DNA from: Candidatus Poribacteria bacterium
Lineage (GTDB): Bacteria; Poribacteria; WGA-4E; PCPOR2b
Assembly: GCA_022822005.1 (NCBI GenBank)
Contig: JAJECO010000033.1
Location: 26,901-90,900 of the forward strand
Length of the DNA stretch: 64,000 nt
Direction of reading: 5' to 3'
Each line of letters opens with the position of its first letter. Positions within the stretch are counted from its first letter, which is position 1. The notes beneath the pieces are model-generated. The model saw only the letters and a list, made by a program, of their open reading frames with translations. It did not search any database and was not told the origin of the DNA. A program made the position numbers and the translations under genes. Of this stretch, positions 26,145 to 34,500 are shown piece by piece.

Positions 26145-26297
26145 CGGTTTCTCTCCTCTCTTAACAAGTTCGTTGCACTAATTGCCGATTTTCATTAGGT
26201 TCACGCATCACGTTTCACGTTTCACGCAGTCTATAAACATACCTCACAACTCAGAAAGCGTATGGAAAATTATACCTCATGGGGTTTTGAGGGATAA
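26145..26297. repeat. Short gap with tandem CACGTTT units
   Basis: TCACGCATCACGTTTCACGT and then TTCACGC (26201-26227) is built of repeated 7-8-bp units. A related TCACGCTTCATATTTC stretch occurs at about 3420. The rest of this 153-bp gap shows only a weak CCTCA/TGAGG stem near 26276. Confidence 0.35.
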
Positions 26298-27281
26298 TCA
26301 AGCGTCTACTTCCCAATCAAGTAGCACACCCATTGCCTCGTTCATACGGGTGTAGAGTAGGTCGAATGCTGCAGCGGCTTCGATGTAAGGGAAGCGATGG
26401 GTGGTCATCTTCTCCGTTTGAATAACACCTGAGCCAAGCAACTGCATCGCTCGCAGTGAAACACCAGCTGGCACCACCTGACCATAATAGCCACCCAGAA
26501 GTTTCCGCCGCTGAATCTTACCAGACATAAGTGGCAACGGTTGATGTTCATACAGACCGATCAGATGCAGCAGCCCACCGACCGCTAACATGTCTAAGCC
26601 CTGATCGAAGGCTTTTGGTCCCGCCGGTCCCCCGACAGCGTACGCCACGATGTTCGCACCGACCCCGTTGGTAAGTTTTCTGATCGCTCGGACGGGATCT
26701 TCGTCGCTGGCATTGATGACGGCGTCCGCCCCTAATTCTTCAGAGAGTGTGCATCGGCTATCAAGTGCGTCCACCGTGATGATGCGCCCACGCCCATTCG
26801 CTTTTGCAACCTGCATCAGGAGGCTACCGACCAAACCCTGGCCGATGATGACAACCGTATCATACGGTTGGATGTCCTCGATATCTATCCAGGACACAGC
26901 GCCGGAGGTCAGTGGGTAGTAGGGCGCTTGATCAAAATCCACCGACGGTAGCATCGGGACCACCTGTGCTTGGTCTTGGGGTGAACTCAAGCGGACGGGA
27001 CGGACAGTGTATTGTGCATGCGGTGCTGAAGCGACCACGCGGTCGCCTACAGAATAGTGTTCAACTTCATCCCCGACAGCGTCCACAACTCCTGCAAGTG
27101 AATATCCCATGCTTTCGGGATTGACCGCAAATTCGCGGGTGTACCGTCCTCCCATCTCTGAGCCTCGACTGATGAGGCTTCGGACGGCTTTGACACGGAC
27201 CTCGCCGGGCCCCGGTTCAGGCATCGGCGCGTCTTCGATAATAACGTTAAATTTCCCCTCTGGCTTGGCGACTCGTTTCAT
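26298..27281 (-). CDS. Medium-chain dehydrogenase/reductase without structural zinc site
   Basis: The protein has 327 residues. The N-terminal GroES-like domain contains PEPGPGEVRVKAVRSLISRGSE, abbreviated here to SLISRGSE, which replaces the GxCxxD catalytic-zinc motif. The NAD(P) fold reads VVIIGQGLVGSLLMQVAKANG (core IIGQGLVGSLL), and the tail has HRFPYIEAAAAFDLL. The SLISRGSE/TE variant is typical of a subgroup often found beside sugar or sugar-acid oxidoreductases. It lacks the four-Cys structural-zinc lobe. Substrate unknown. Confidence 0.85.
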   Translation of the reverse strand: MKRVAKPEGKFNVIIEDAPMPEPGPGEVRVKAVRSLISRGSEMGGRYTREFAVNPESMGYSLAGVVDAVGDEVEHYSVGDRVVASAPHAQYTVRPVRLSSPQDQAQVVPMLPSVDFDQAPYYPLTSGAVSWIDIEDIQPYDTVVIIGQGLVGSLLMQVAKANGRGRIITVDALDSRCTLSEELGADAVINASDEDPVRAIRKLTNGVGANIVAYAVGGPAGPKAFDQGLDMLAVGGLLHLIGLYEHQPLPLMSGKIQRRKLLGGYYGQVVPAGVSLRAMQLLGSGVIQTEKMTTHRFPYIEAAAAFDLLYTRMNEAMGVLLDWEVDA

Positions 27282-27318
27282 TCAACCTTCCTTTCTGTTC
27301 CCTGTTAGCGTTTGACTG

Positions 27319-28839
27319 TTAGTCGTCCATCTTCTTTGGTTTCCATTCACGTGCCAAACGCTGGGCTTCGGCAAGTTGAGCGGGAGTCATCTTTTCGGCA
27401 ACTCTATTGCGGTGCTTACGAGCAGACTCAAATTCATGTGCTTGGGAGGCGAGATGATACCATAAATAAGAGGCAACATAATCTTGGGCTACACCCTCGC
27501 CATTTTCATACATCACGCCGAGACGGTACTGAGAACCACTATCACCTTGTTCGGCGGCTTTTTGATACCACTTGAATGCCTCCCCGTAGTCCTGATGAAC
27601 CCCCTCACCTTTGTAATACGCCCAGCCAAGTGCATATTGGGCACCGACATGGTCCTGTTCAGCAGCCTTACGATACCATTTAACCGCCTCACTGTGGCTT
27701 TGCGTAACGCCTGTGCCGAAGCTATACTTCATGCCAAGGCGATACTGTGCTGAGGTATAGTCTTGTTGAGTAGATTTACCGTGCCATTTTCTGCTGCCAT
27801 GATCATGTCTCAAAGCGAGTTCAAACAGAGCATCCGCATCGCCATGTTTTGCGGCTGTGTGATACCATCTGACTGCTTTCTCGTCATCTTGAGGGACACC
27901 CCAACCGTATTCATACAGCTTGGCAAGGCGGAACTGCGCTGTGGGATAATTGCGTTTGACAGCTGCTCGATACCACTCGATTATTCCCTCAATCTCCTGA
28001 GCGACCTCCTCGTAACTACGCGGCAGCCAGTCAAATTGTTTATACCCGGCGAATGTCGAGAAATGGAAAGAAGCTTTGTTATGCCATTTGATTGCGTCCT
28101 CGTTATTCCGAGAGACACCCCAACCATATTCATATCTCAAACTAAGCTCGAACTGGGCAAACGGATCGCCGTTTTCGGCAGCCTTGTGATACCATTTAAC
28201 CGCCTCCTTATCGTCTTGAGGAGTGCCCCACCCATATTGATACATCATGCCAAGCGGAAATTGTGCCTTGGGATAGCCGTGTTCGGCGGCTTTTCTGTAT
28301 AAATCGGTCTTCTCTTCATTGTTCTGGAGGATGTCCGTGCTAAGGGGAAACAGCCGACGCAGTTTATACCGTGCTAGATCAGAACCTTGTTGAGCGGCTT
28401 TGTAGTACCATTTGATTGCTTCTCCCTTGTCTTCAGGCAGCCCCCTACCCTTTTCGTACCATAGCCCAAGGACAAATTGGGCTATAGTATCACCACCCTC
28501 GGCGGCTTTTTTGTATAATGTTGCTGCTTCCTCGTTGCTCTGAGGGACTCCGCTGCCCTTTGCATACATCTGCCCAAGATGAAACTGTGCTTTAGGATTA
28601 CCCTCCTCAGCGAGAGGGCGCAAGTTCTGTAACGCGGTGTCGTAGTCTTCTCGTTCATAGGCATCCACACCTGCCTGATAGTCTGCCCGCGTTAATCCTA
28701 TGGTGAGCAGGCACATTATCAGACCGAGCAGGGTAACTTGCAGGATTGGATGGCACACTATTTGCCCGATATCCGAATGGAATTGGATCTGATGTGAACA
28801 CCCATTCGCAGCCTCAGTTCTCGGCACATCTGCGGTCAT
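27319..28839 (-). CDS. Exported Sel1-repeat (TPR-like) protein
   Basis: The protein has 506 residues, starting at ATG 28839 with AAAGGTG upstream. A late N-terminal hydrophobic stretch (about 34-50, VTLLGLIMCLLTIGLTRA) suggests export or anchoring. From about 52 onward come about eleven Sel1 units of about 36 residues with the pattern AQFxLGxMYxxGxGVPQDxxEAxKWYxKAAExG. One unit (RYKLRRLFPLSTDILQNNEE) is irregular. Such repeats form a solenoid for protein-protein contacts and are common in signalling and surface proteins. The C-terminus ends with RNRVAEKMTPAQLAEAQRLA. Partner unknown. Confidence 0.9.
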   Translation of the reverse strand: MTADVPRTEAANGCSHQIQFHSDIGQIVCHPILQVTLLGLIMCLLTIGLTRADYQAGVDAYEREDYDTALQNLRPLAEEGNPKAQFHLGQMYAKGSGVPQSNEEAATLYKKAAEGGDTIAQFVLGLWYEKGRGLPEDKGEAIKWYYKAAQQGSDLARYKLRRLFPLSTDILQNNEEKTDLYRKAAEHGYPKAQFPLGMMYQYGWGTPQDDKEAVKWYHKAAENGDPFAQFELSLRYEYGWGVSRNNEDAIKWHNKASFHFSTFAGYKQFDWLPRSYEEVAQEIEGIIEWYRAAVKRNYPTAQFRLAKLYEYGWGVPQDDEKAVRWYHTAAKHGDADALFELALRHDHGSRKWHGKSTQQDYTSAQYRLGMKYSFGTGVTQSHSEAVKWYRKAAEQDHVGAQYALGWAYYKGEGVHQDYGEAFKWYQKAAEQGDSGSQYRLGVMYENGEGVAQDYVASYLWYHLASQAHEFESARKHRNRVAEKMTPAQLAEAQRLAREWKPKKMDD

Positions 28840-28900
28840 CGTGAATCACCTTTCTTTTATATTAATATTGACGCAGGTTAATGCTGAATGATTAATTGTG

Positions 28901-28929
28901 TTGAGCAAATTACCGAAACTGGGTACAAT
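28901..28929 (+). promoter_or_regulatory. Promoter of the enolase-superfamily dehydratase gene
   Basis: TTGAGC (28901-28906) and TACAAT (28924-28929) are 17 bp apart, 66 bp upstream of the ATG at 28996. Confidence 0.55.
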
Positions 28930-28995
28930 AAAAAATATACCACGACGGATAAATTGAGTCAATTTAATTATCGAAGTTATATTGGAGGGGGCTCG

Positions 28996-30153
28996 ATGAA
29001 GATTACGGATATAAAGGCATTTCCGGTACGGGTGGGTGGAACCCAGCTTGTGGTGAAAGTGGAAACCGATGCGGGCATTTATGGAGTGGGTGAGGCTGGT
29101 ATACCGAGCCGCGCCTTGGCTGTGGTTGGGGCGATTCGGCATTATCGTGAATTTCTGCTCGGACAAGACCCGATGCGTATCGGTGCGTTGTGGCAGGAGA
29201 TGTATCGGAGCCAGTATTTCGAGGGTGGACGTATCCTCACCGCTGCGATTGCTGCGATCGATATCGCGCTGCATGACATTGCCGGTAAAGCTTTGGGGGT
29301 TCCGGTTTATCAGTTGCTTGGTGGAAAACAGCGGGACTATGTCCCCTGCTTTGCAACAACGCATGCCCAATCGGCGGAGCAGCTGATCGCCGATGCCAAT
29401 TTACTAATCGAAAATGGGTGGAATGTCATCCGCACATGGATAGCGCGGGGGGCACAGGGACCCAATCAGGATATTTTTGAGCCCCGCGAGTCAATTGCAC
29501 TGACTGCGACGTGGTTGACACAGGTGCGGGAGGCAATTGGTCCTGAACCTGTCCTCGGCGTTGACTACCACCACCGTCTCAGTGTGGCGGAAGCCGCTTC
29601 ATTCTGTCATCGGATGCCTCCCGGAACGCTTGACTTTTTGGAGGAACCGATCCGCGATGAGACGCCGGAGGCGTATGAATCGTTGCGGACGATGGTGGAT
29701 GTGCCGTTCGCCATTGGGGAGGAAATTTCGAGCAAGTGGGATTTTCTGCCTTATATTGAACGGGGTATCACCAATTTTGTTCGGCTTGATGTTTGTAATG
29801 TCGGGGGCCTGACGGAAGCGATGAAGGTCGCCAGTCTGGCGGAGTCCCACTACATTGACCTCATGCCACATAACCCCTTGGGAACAATATGTACTGCGGC
29901 GACGATTCACTTGGCGGCGGCGGTGCCCAATTTTGCGTGGCTGGAGATAAGGGAATCACCTACGGAACGGACGGGACGGTATGATGGCGACCTGTTCCCC
30001 GTCCAACCCCAGCCTGAAGGTTCGCGGTTTCCGGTTCCTGAGTTGCCGGGACTTGGAGTTGAGTTCAATGAGGAGTTTGCGCTTGCAAATCCTGCGGAGG
30101 TTGGGCAGGGACCTTTCCTCCGCAGGCGCGATGGATCGGTGACCAATGCATAG
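28996..30153 (+). CDS. Mandelate racemase/muconate lactonizing family, galactonate-dehydratase-like
   Basis: The protein has 385 residues. The start is ATG 28996 because GGAGGGGG lies just upstream and a promoter lies within the longer frame. Enolase-superfamily metal ligands are at Asp190 (VDYHHR, with His192), Glu216-217 (LEEP) and Glu242-243 (GEE). His292 in MPHNPLG is the general acid/base. This residue set matches the D-galactonate dehydratase-like subgroup of sugar-acid dehydratases. The N-terminal capping domain is complete (ITDIKAFPVRVGG ...). It is cytoplasmic and likely removes water from a sugar acid. The exact acid is unknown, because this subgroup has many members without galactonate activity. 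Confidence 0.9.
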   Translation: MKITDIKAFPVRVGGTQLVVKVETDAGIYGVGEAGIPSRALAVVGAIRHYREFLLGQDPMRIGALWQEMYRSQYFEGGRILTAAIAAIDIALHDIAGKALGVPVYQLLGGKQRDYVPCFATTHAQSAEQLIADANLLIENGWNVIRTWIARGAQGPNQDIFEPRESIALTATWLTQVREAIGPEPVLGVDYHHRLSVAEAASFCHRMPPGTLDFLEEPIRDETPEAYESLRTMVDVPFAIGEEISSKWDFLPYIERGITNFVRLDVCNVGGLTEAMKVASLAESHYIDLMPHNPLGTICTAATIHLAAAVPNFAWLEIRESPTERTGRYDGDLFPVQPQPEGSRFPVPELPGLGVEFNEEFALANPAEVGQGPFLRRRDGSVTNA

Positions 30154-30668
30154 CAGGATTTACCACTTCAGTTGGGAATCGGAAGTCCCTCCTACCCAAC
30201 CAACCGTCAGCGGGGCATCTTGCCCCGCAACTGCGTAAGTCCTACATAAGTCATTGATTCGCTCAGATTTACTGGTTAGGGTGTGATAGAATAATTCAAG
30301 TTGCTGCCTATCGCCCTGTTGAGACAAATAATGAAAGTGAGCAGGTGAGAGAGTGAGAAAGCGAGTAACGACAAAGACCTCGGTTTCTCCTTTTCCTCAT
30401 CTCAGTTTTAACACCGATCGCCCTGTCCCAATCACATCGGGGAACGCTCCCGATAGCTCGAGAACAAGTCGGGAGATTCCAAGCAACTGGGGCTATAAAA
30501 TGAGTGTGCAAACAACGTTTATAGATTGCATCGTTCCTAATCCGATATAGTGTTAGGTTTCACTCTATTTGTGAGATTCTGAGTAGAATCGCCTCCGCAA
30601 TCTAAGTGTAATGCTTGATATGTCTTATAGATCCCGTTCAACCCAACCTACGTGAAGAAAGGATCATT
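30154..30668. repeat. 515-bp non-coding gap with repeat copies
   Basis: 30171-30199 is a reverse-orientation copy of the TGTAGGAGGGA repeat; the minus strand reads GTAGGAGGGACTTCCGATTC and then CCAAC. Next to it GCGGGGCA TCT TGCCCCGC (30210-30228) is a perfect 8-bp stem. Further on a GGGGAACGCTCCCGATAGCT palindrome-like patch lies near 30439. From 30490 to 30668 I see only the leader of the PhyH gene. No gene found. Confidence 0.5.
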
Positions 30669-31535
30669 ATGAACACTACTCCAATTTTACCGGGTGAGCC
30701 GTTTAGTGAGGAAAAAACACAACAGATTGCCAAACAGTTTCATCGTGATGGGTTTGTGCACATCCCCGGTGTGTTGACGGCTGAGGAAATCACCGCGCTA
30801 CGCGACACAACCGATAGGCTCTTTGCGGATGACTCTCTCGCCGAAAGAACGAATCCTCACCTCGCTGACACGAGATATATTCAGGTGAAACCGCATGATG
30901 AATCGGGAGAGGAACTTCCGTTCATTTTGCGGAATACAATCGAGCTTGATCCAATCTTTCGGGAGATGCTCGTTCGAGAGCCGATTCTCAGTTTAGCTGA
31001 GGCTATCGTAGGCGAAGGCTGTAAATTCTGCGGTCAAAATGTACTGCGAAACCTACCCGGTCTGTCAATTGAACGGTGGCATGTCGATGGCGGCGTTCAC
31101 TTCCCACTTCCCGAAGAGGTGCCCCGCTTCGATCCCCGTATTCAAATGCAGGTTCTGTGGATCACCGTCCAGATGGCGTTGACAGACATTGACACCATCG
31201 ATCAAGGACCCACGCAGTATGTTGCTGGCAGTCACTATTCGGGTCGCAGCCCAAACGATCAGGATCACCCTGAATTTGAAGGACGTGGTCCCACATCAAT
31301 TTTATGTAAGGCAGGGGACATCTATTTCCAAGACCCTCAGTGCTGGCACCGCGGTGCGCCCAACCGATCGAATCGCACACGTTATATCCTACAGTCCCAG
31401 TACGCTGCTCGATGGGCATATTGGCGTTTCAACTTGTGCAATCAGGTCCCCGTACCCGAAGACTATTTGCAAACTGCCGATGATCGCCTGTTGAGCCTAC
31501 TCGGTCGGAGCCGTCCGGATAGTAGCCACAATTGA
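30669..31535 (+). CDS. Phytanoyl-CoA dioxygenase (PhyH)-family oxygenase
   Basis: The protein has 288 residues from ATG 30669, with AAAGGA upstream; a longer frame from 30615 has no such site. The iron ligands are HVD in IERWHVDGGVHFPL and the distal His in QDPQCWHRGAPNRSNRTRY, with the 2-oxoglutarate-binding Arg after it. The N-terminal QFHRDGFVHIPGVLTAEEI is typical. It is not a close copy of the other PhyH protein in the window. Substrate unknown. It is followed by the macroglobulin gene after 54 bp. Confidence 0.88.
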   Translation: MNTTPILPGEPFSEEKTQQIAKQFHRDGFVHIPGVLTAEEITALRDTTDRLFADDSLAERTNPHLADTRYIQVKPHDESGEELPFILRNTIELDPIFREMLVREPILSLAEAIVGEGCKFCGQNVLRNLPGLSIERWHVDGGVHFPLPEEVPRFDPRIQMQVLWITVQMALTDIDTIDQGPTQYVAGSHYSGRSPNDQDHPEFEGRGPTSILCKAGDIYFQDPQCWHRGAPNRSNRTRYILQSQYAARWAYWRFNLCNQVPVPEDYLQTADDRLLSLLGRSRPDSSHN

Positions 31536-31589
31536 TTGTTCTCGGTGCGGTCGAAATACTTTAGATAGCTGAAAGGAAGATACAAATCC

Positions 31590-34500
31590 ATGAAAACGAA
31601 AGCAACAATAATCGCCAGTCTAACTCTAATCATGCTGAATGTTGTGTGGGGTGCGTTCGGTCAGGAGGGAGTGACTGTTGTACCCGAAATCTTCCTGAGA
31701 GGCTACGATCCCATCACCGTCTTTCTACCTGAAACCGTTGCACAGAATGCCGGAGAACCGGCGGATGATCCTGGCGAACTGCTTCAAATTGTGCCAGAAC
31801 ACCCCGGCGAGTACCGATGGCTGGACAGCAAAACCCTACAGTTCCTCCCCACCGTGCGTTGGCCCCCCTTGCGACGTTTCACATTAACTGTCAGCGGTGT
31901 GACGCACACGCTGGTCACCTTGATGGCAGCCCCAACAAACATCTCGCCCTCCAGTGGTAGTCGAGAACTTGAACCGATCCAGGAAATACTATTGTCCTTT
32001 GCGGATTCGATAGATGTTGACGCGTTGAGCGCGATGCTTCATTTCGAAGTGCGCCAAGTGCCTGGGCACGGGCTTAGCAATGCCAGCAAAGTACCGGTGT
32101 CTGTACACATGACAAGGGCGGATTTCAGCGTAAAAGAGATTGAGCGCAAGACGATTCGAGATGCCGTCCAATACCAGATTACCTTTAACACTCCCATTCC
32201 TTATGGCAGAGTGCTCACGATGACACTTCAGCTTTCACTGGATGATCGCCTAAAGGGAGCACTCATTCGGCACACTTTTGCGACCCAGACTACCTTTAGA
32301 CTGACCGGCATCGGTTGTGGGCACGTCGTCTTTCCCGTTGCCGCCAAAGGTAGTGTCTATCCGATAGACCAACCACTCCAAGGCGGGTCGGGTGGAGAGC
32401 CACTTTTTCTTGAATTTAGCCATGAGTTGGGGGCGATTTCGATGCCGACAGTGAAGCAATTGGTGCGATTTGAGCCCGCCGTGAGGAACTTTCGTTTTGA
32501 GGTTTCTGGGAGACGCCTAAATCTCCACTTTAGTCCAGAAAGGGACCAAACATATCGATTAACACTTCAAGAAACCGATGTAGCGGACAGAAACGGCAGA
32601 AACTTGTTAACTCTTGGGGATACCTCCCTCTATTTTTACTACACACATGCCGACTCATATCTGGAGTGGCGGCAGAGCAGAGGAATCCTCGAACGCTACG
32701 GTGTGCAGAAAATTCCAATGGAAGGACGTGGTGAAGAACAGGTTGATCTCCGAATTTATAAACTGGATCCGCTTGATCGGAATTTTTGGCCCTACCCGGA
32801 CAAGCCTGTGGGAGTCGATGAAGAAGCACGTCCACCCGGACCCGGCGAAGAGCCCAGGTTTGCTACAAATATACCAAAACACATCCAGCTTCTTGGCAGT
32901 CCAATCGTCTCCCGGCTAATCCCTTTGCCCATGAAAGATCGAGCGGGCAGCCTCCGATTCGGTCTCGACTTGAAACCGTTACTGACGAAAATTGCCGGTG
33001 AAGATCAACCGGGGACATACCTCATCGGTTACCGCACGATAGGCAGCAGCACCCAGCGAGCTTACGCTCGTATTCAGGTAACTGATTTGAGTCTCAGCAC
33101 GGTCGAGGAGGATTCAGCGGTTCACTTTGTAGTGACCTCCCTACGTACTGGCGCGCCTGTGGTTGGGGCAAAGGTTCTCGTGGAAGGACGATATCATAGG
33201 GATCCGCGGGAAGTGTGGAAGCCAATTATTTCAGGTGTCACTGACAGCACAGGACAGTACCGCTATGTGCATACAGCGAAGCTTGAAGCCTATCTGCACC
33301 GCATCGTGATCAGTCACCAGGGGGATGTGTTGACAGTCAATCCTGCCAAACCGCCTCCACATTTTCTGGATAATCACTGGTATGGATCCCGTAGGGGGTG
33401 GCTTGCTTGGTTAAGGAGAGATCCCCAGCAAGTGAAAGACAAGTTGGTACGAAAGGCGCATATCTTCACAGAACGCCCGATGTATCGTCCAGAAGATCCC
33501 GTCCACATCAAGGGGTATCTACGTTTGCGAGAAAAAGGAGACCTCAAATATGAGGGCGATCGCGTTAGAAGTCTGGTGGTGGAAGGACCGAGAGATAAGA
33601 AGTGGACATATCCGCTCACCCTGACTGAACTCGGCAGTTTTTATCACAAATTTGATGAGAAAGAGGTGCCCACAGGATACTATCAGGCAAGCATCTTCGA
33701 TAATGTCGATCAGGAACGTCTTGCCTCTGTGGATTTCGAGAAAGAGAGTTATCGTATCCCGCGCTTTGAAGTTCAACTGTTTGGACCAGACACGGTTCCG
33801 ACGGATAGAGAATTCACACTGACGATGACCGCTGATTATTATGCGGGCGGTAGAGTGGTCGGTCAGGACGTGGGTTGGGATGTTGCGCAATTTCCTCATA
33901 CCTTTGAAACTCCGGACGAATATCTCGGTTTTCTGTTTTCAACAGATAAGCGCTTTAGCGACGACACCCCGCTCCGCAGAACAGGCAGCTCTAAGCAAGA
34001 GATCACGGACGATAACGGGTCCGCAACGCTGGAGCTGAACCCTGCCTTGGATCCAGATGGTAGACCGCGCCGCTACGTAGTGCACGCGACAGTACGAGGG
34101 GCTGATGAGCAAACAGTCACGGCTTCAAAGCGGATAGCAGCGGTTCCCGCTTTCATTCTGGGATTGAAACTGGAAAGATTTCTCAAAGATACAATGATTA
34201 TCAATCCAGAAGTGTTGGTGCTGGATCACGAAGCTAAACCGCTGGAAGGGTTGGAATTCCACCTGCGTCTGATGCACCGTCAGTGGCATTCTTACCTCAA
34301 GGAGAGCGATTTCACCACCGGAAAGGCGGAGTACGTAACCGACGTAGTAGATGTTCCCCTGATTCAACAAACTTTGGTTTCAACCGCTGGACCGATGGGG
34401 CTATCATACCCTGTCGAAGCCGCAGGCGTTTACGTCGTTGAAATTGAGGCCCAAGACCGTCTCGGCAGACGGCAGAGCGTATCGGCTGATCTTTATGTGG

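Noticed and set aside
28888..28995. Longer N-terminus for the galactonate-dehydratase-like protein
   Set aside because: The region contains its promoter, and the enolase-superfamily N-terminus begins right at the ATG with a strong ribosome-binding site.
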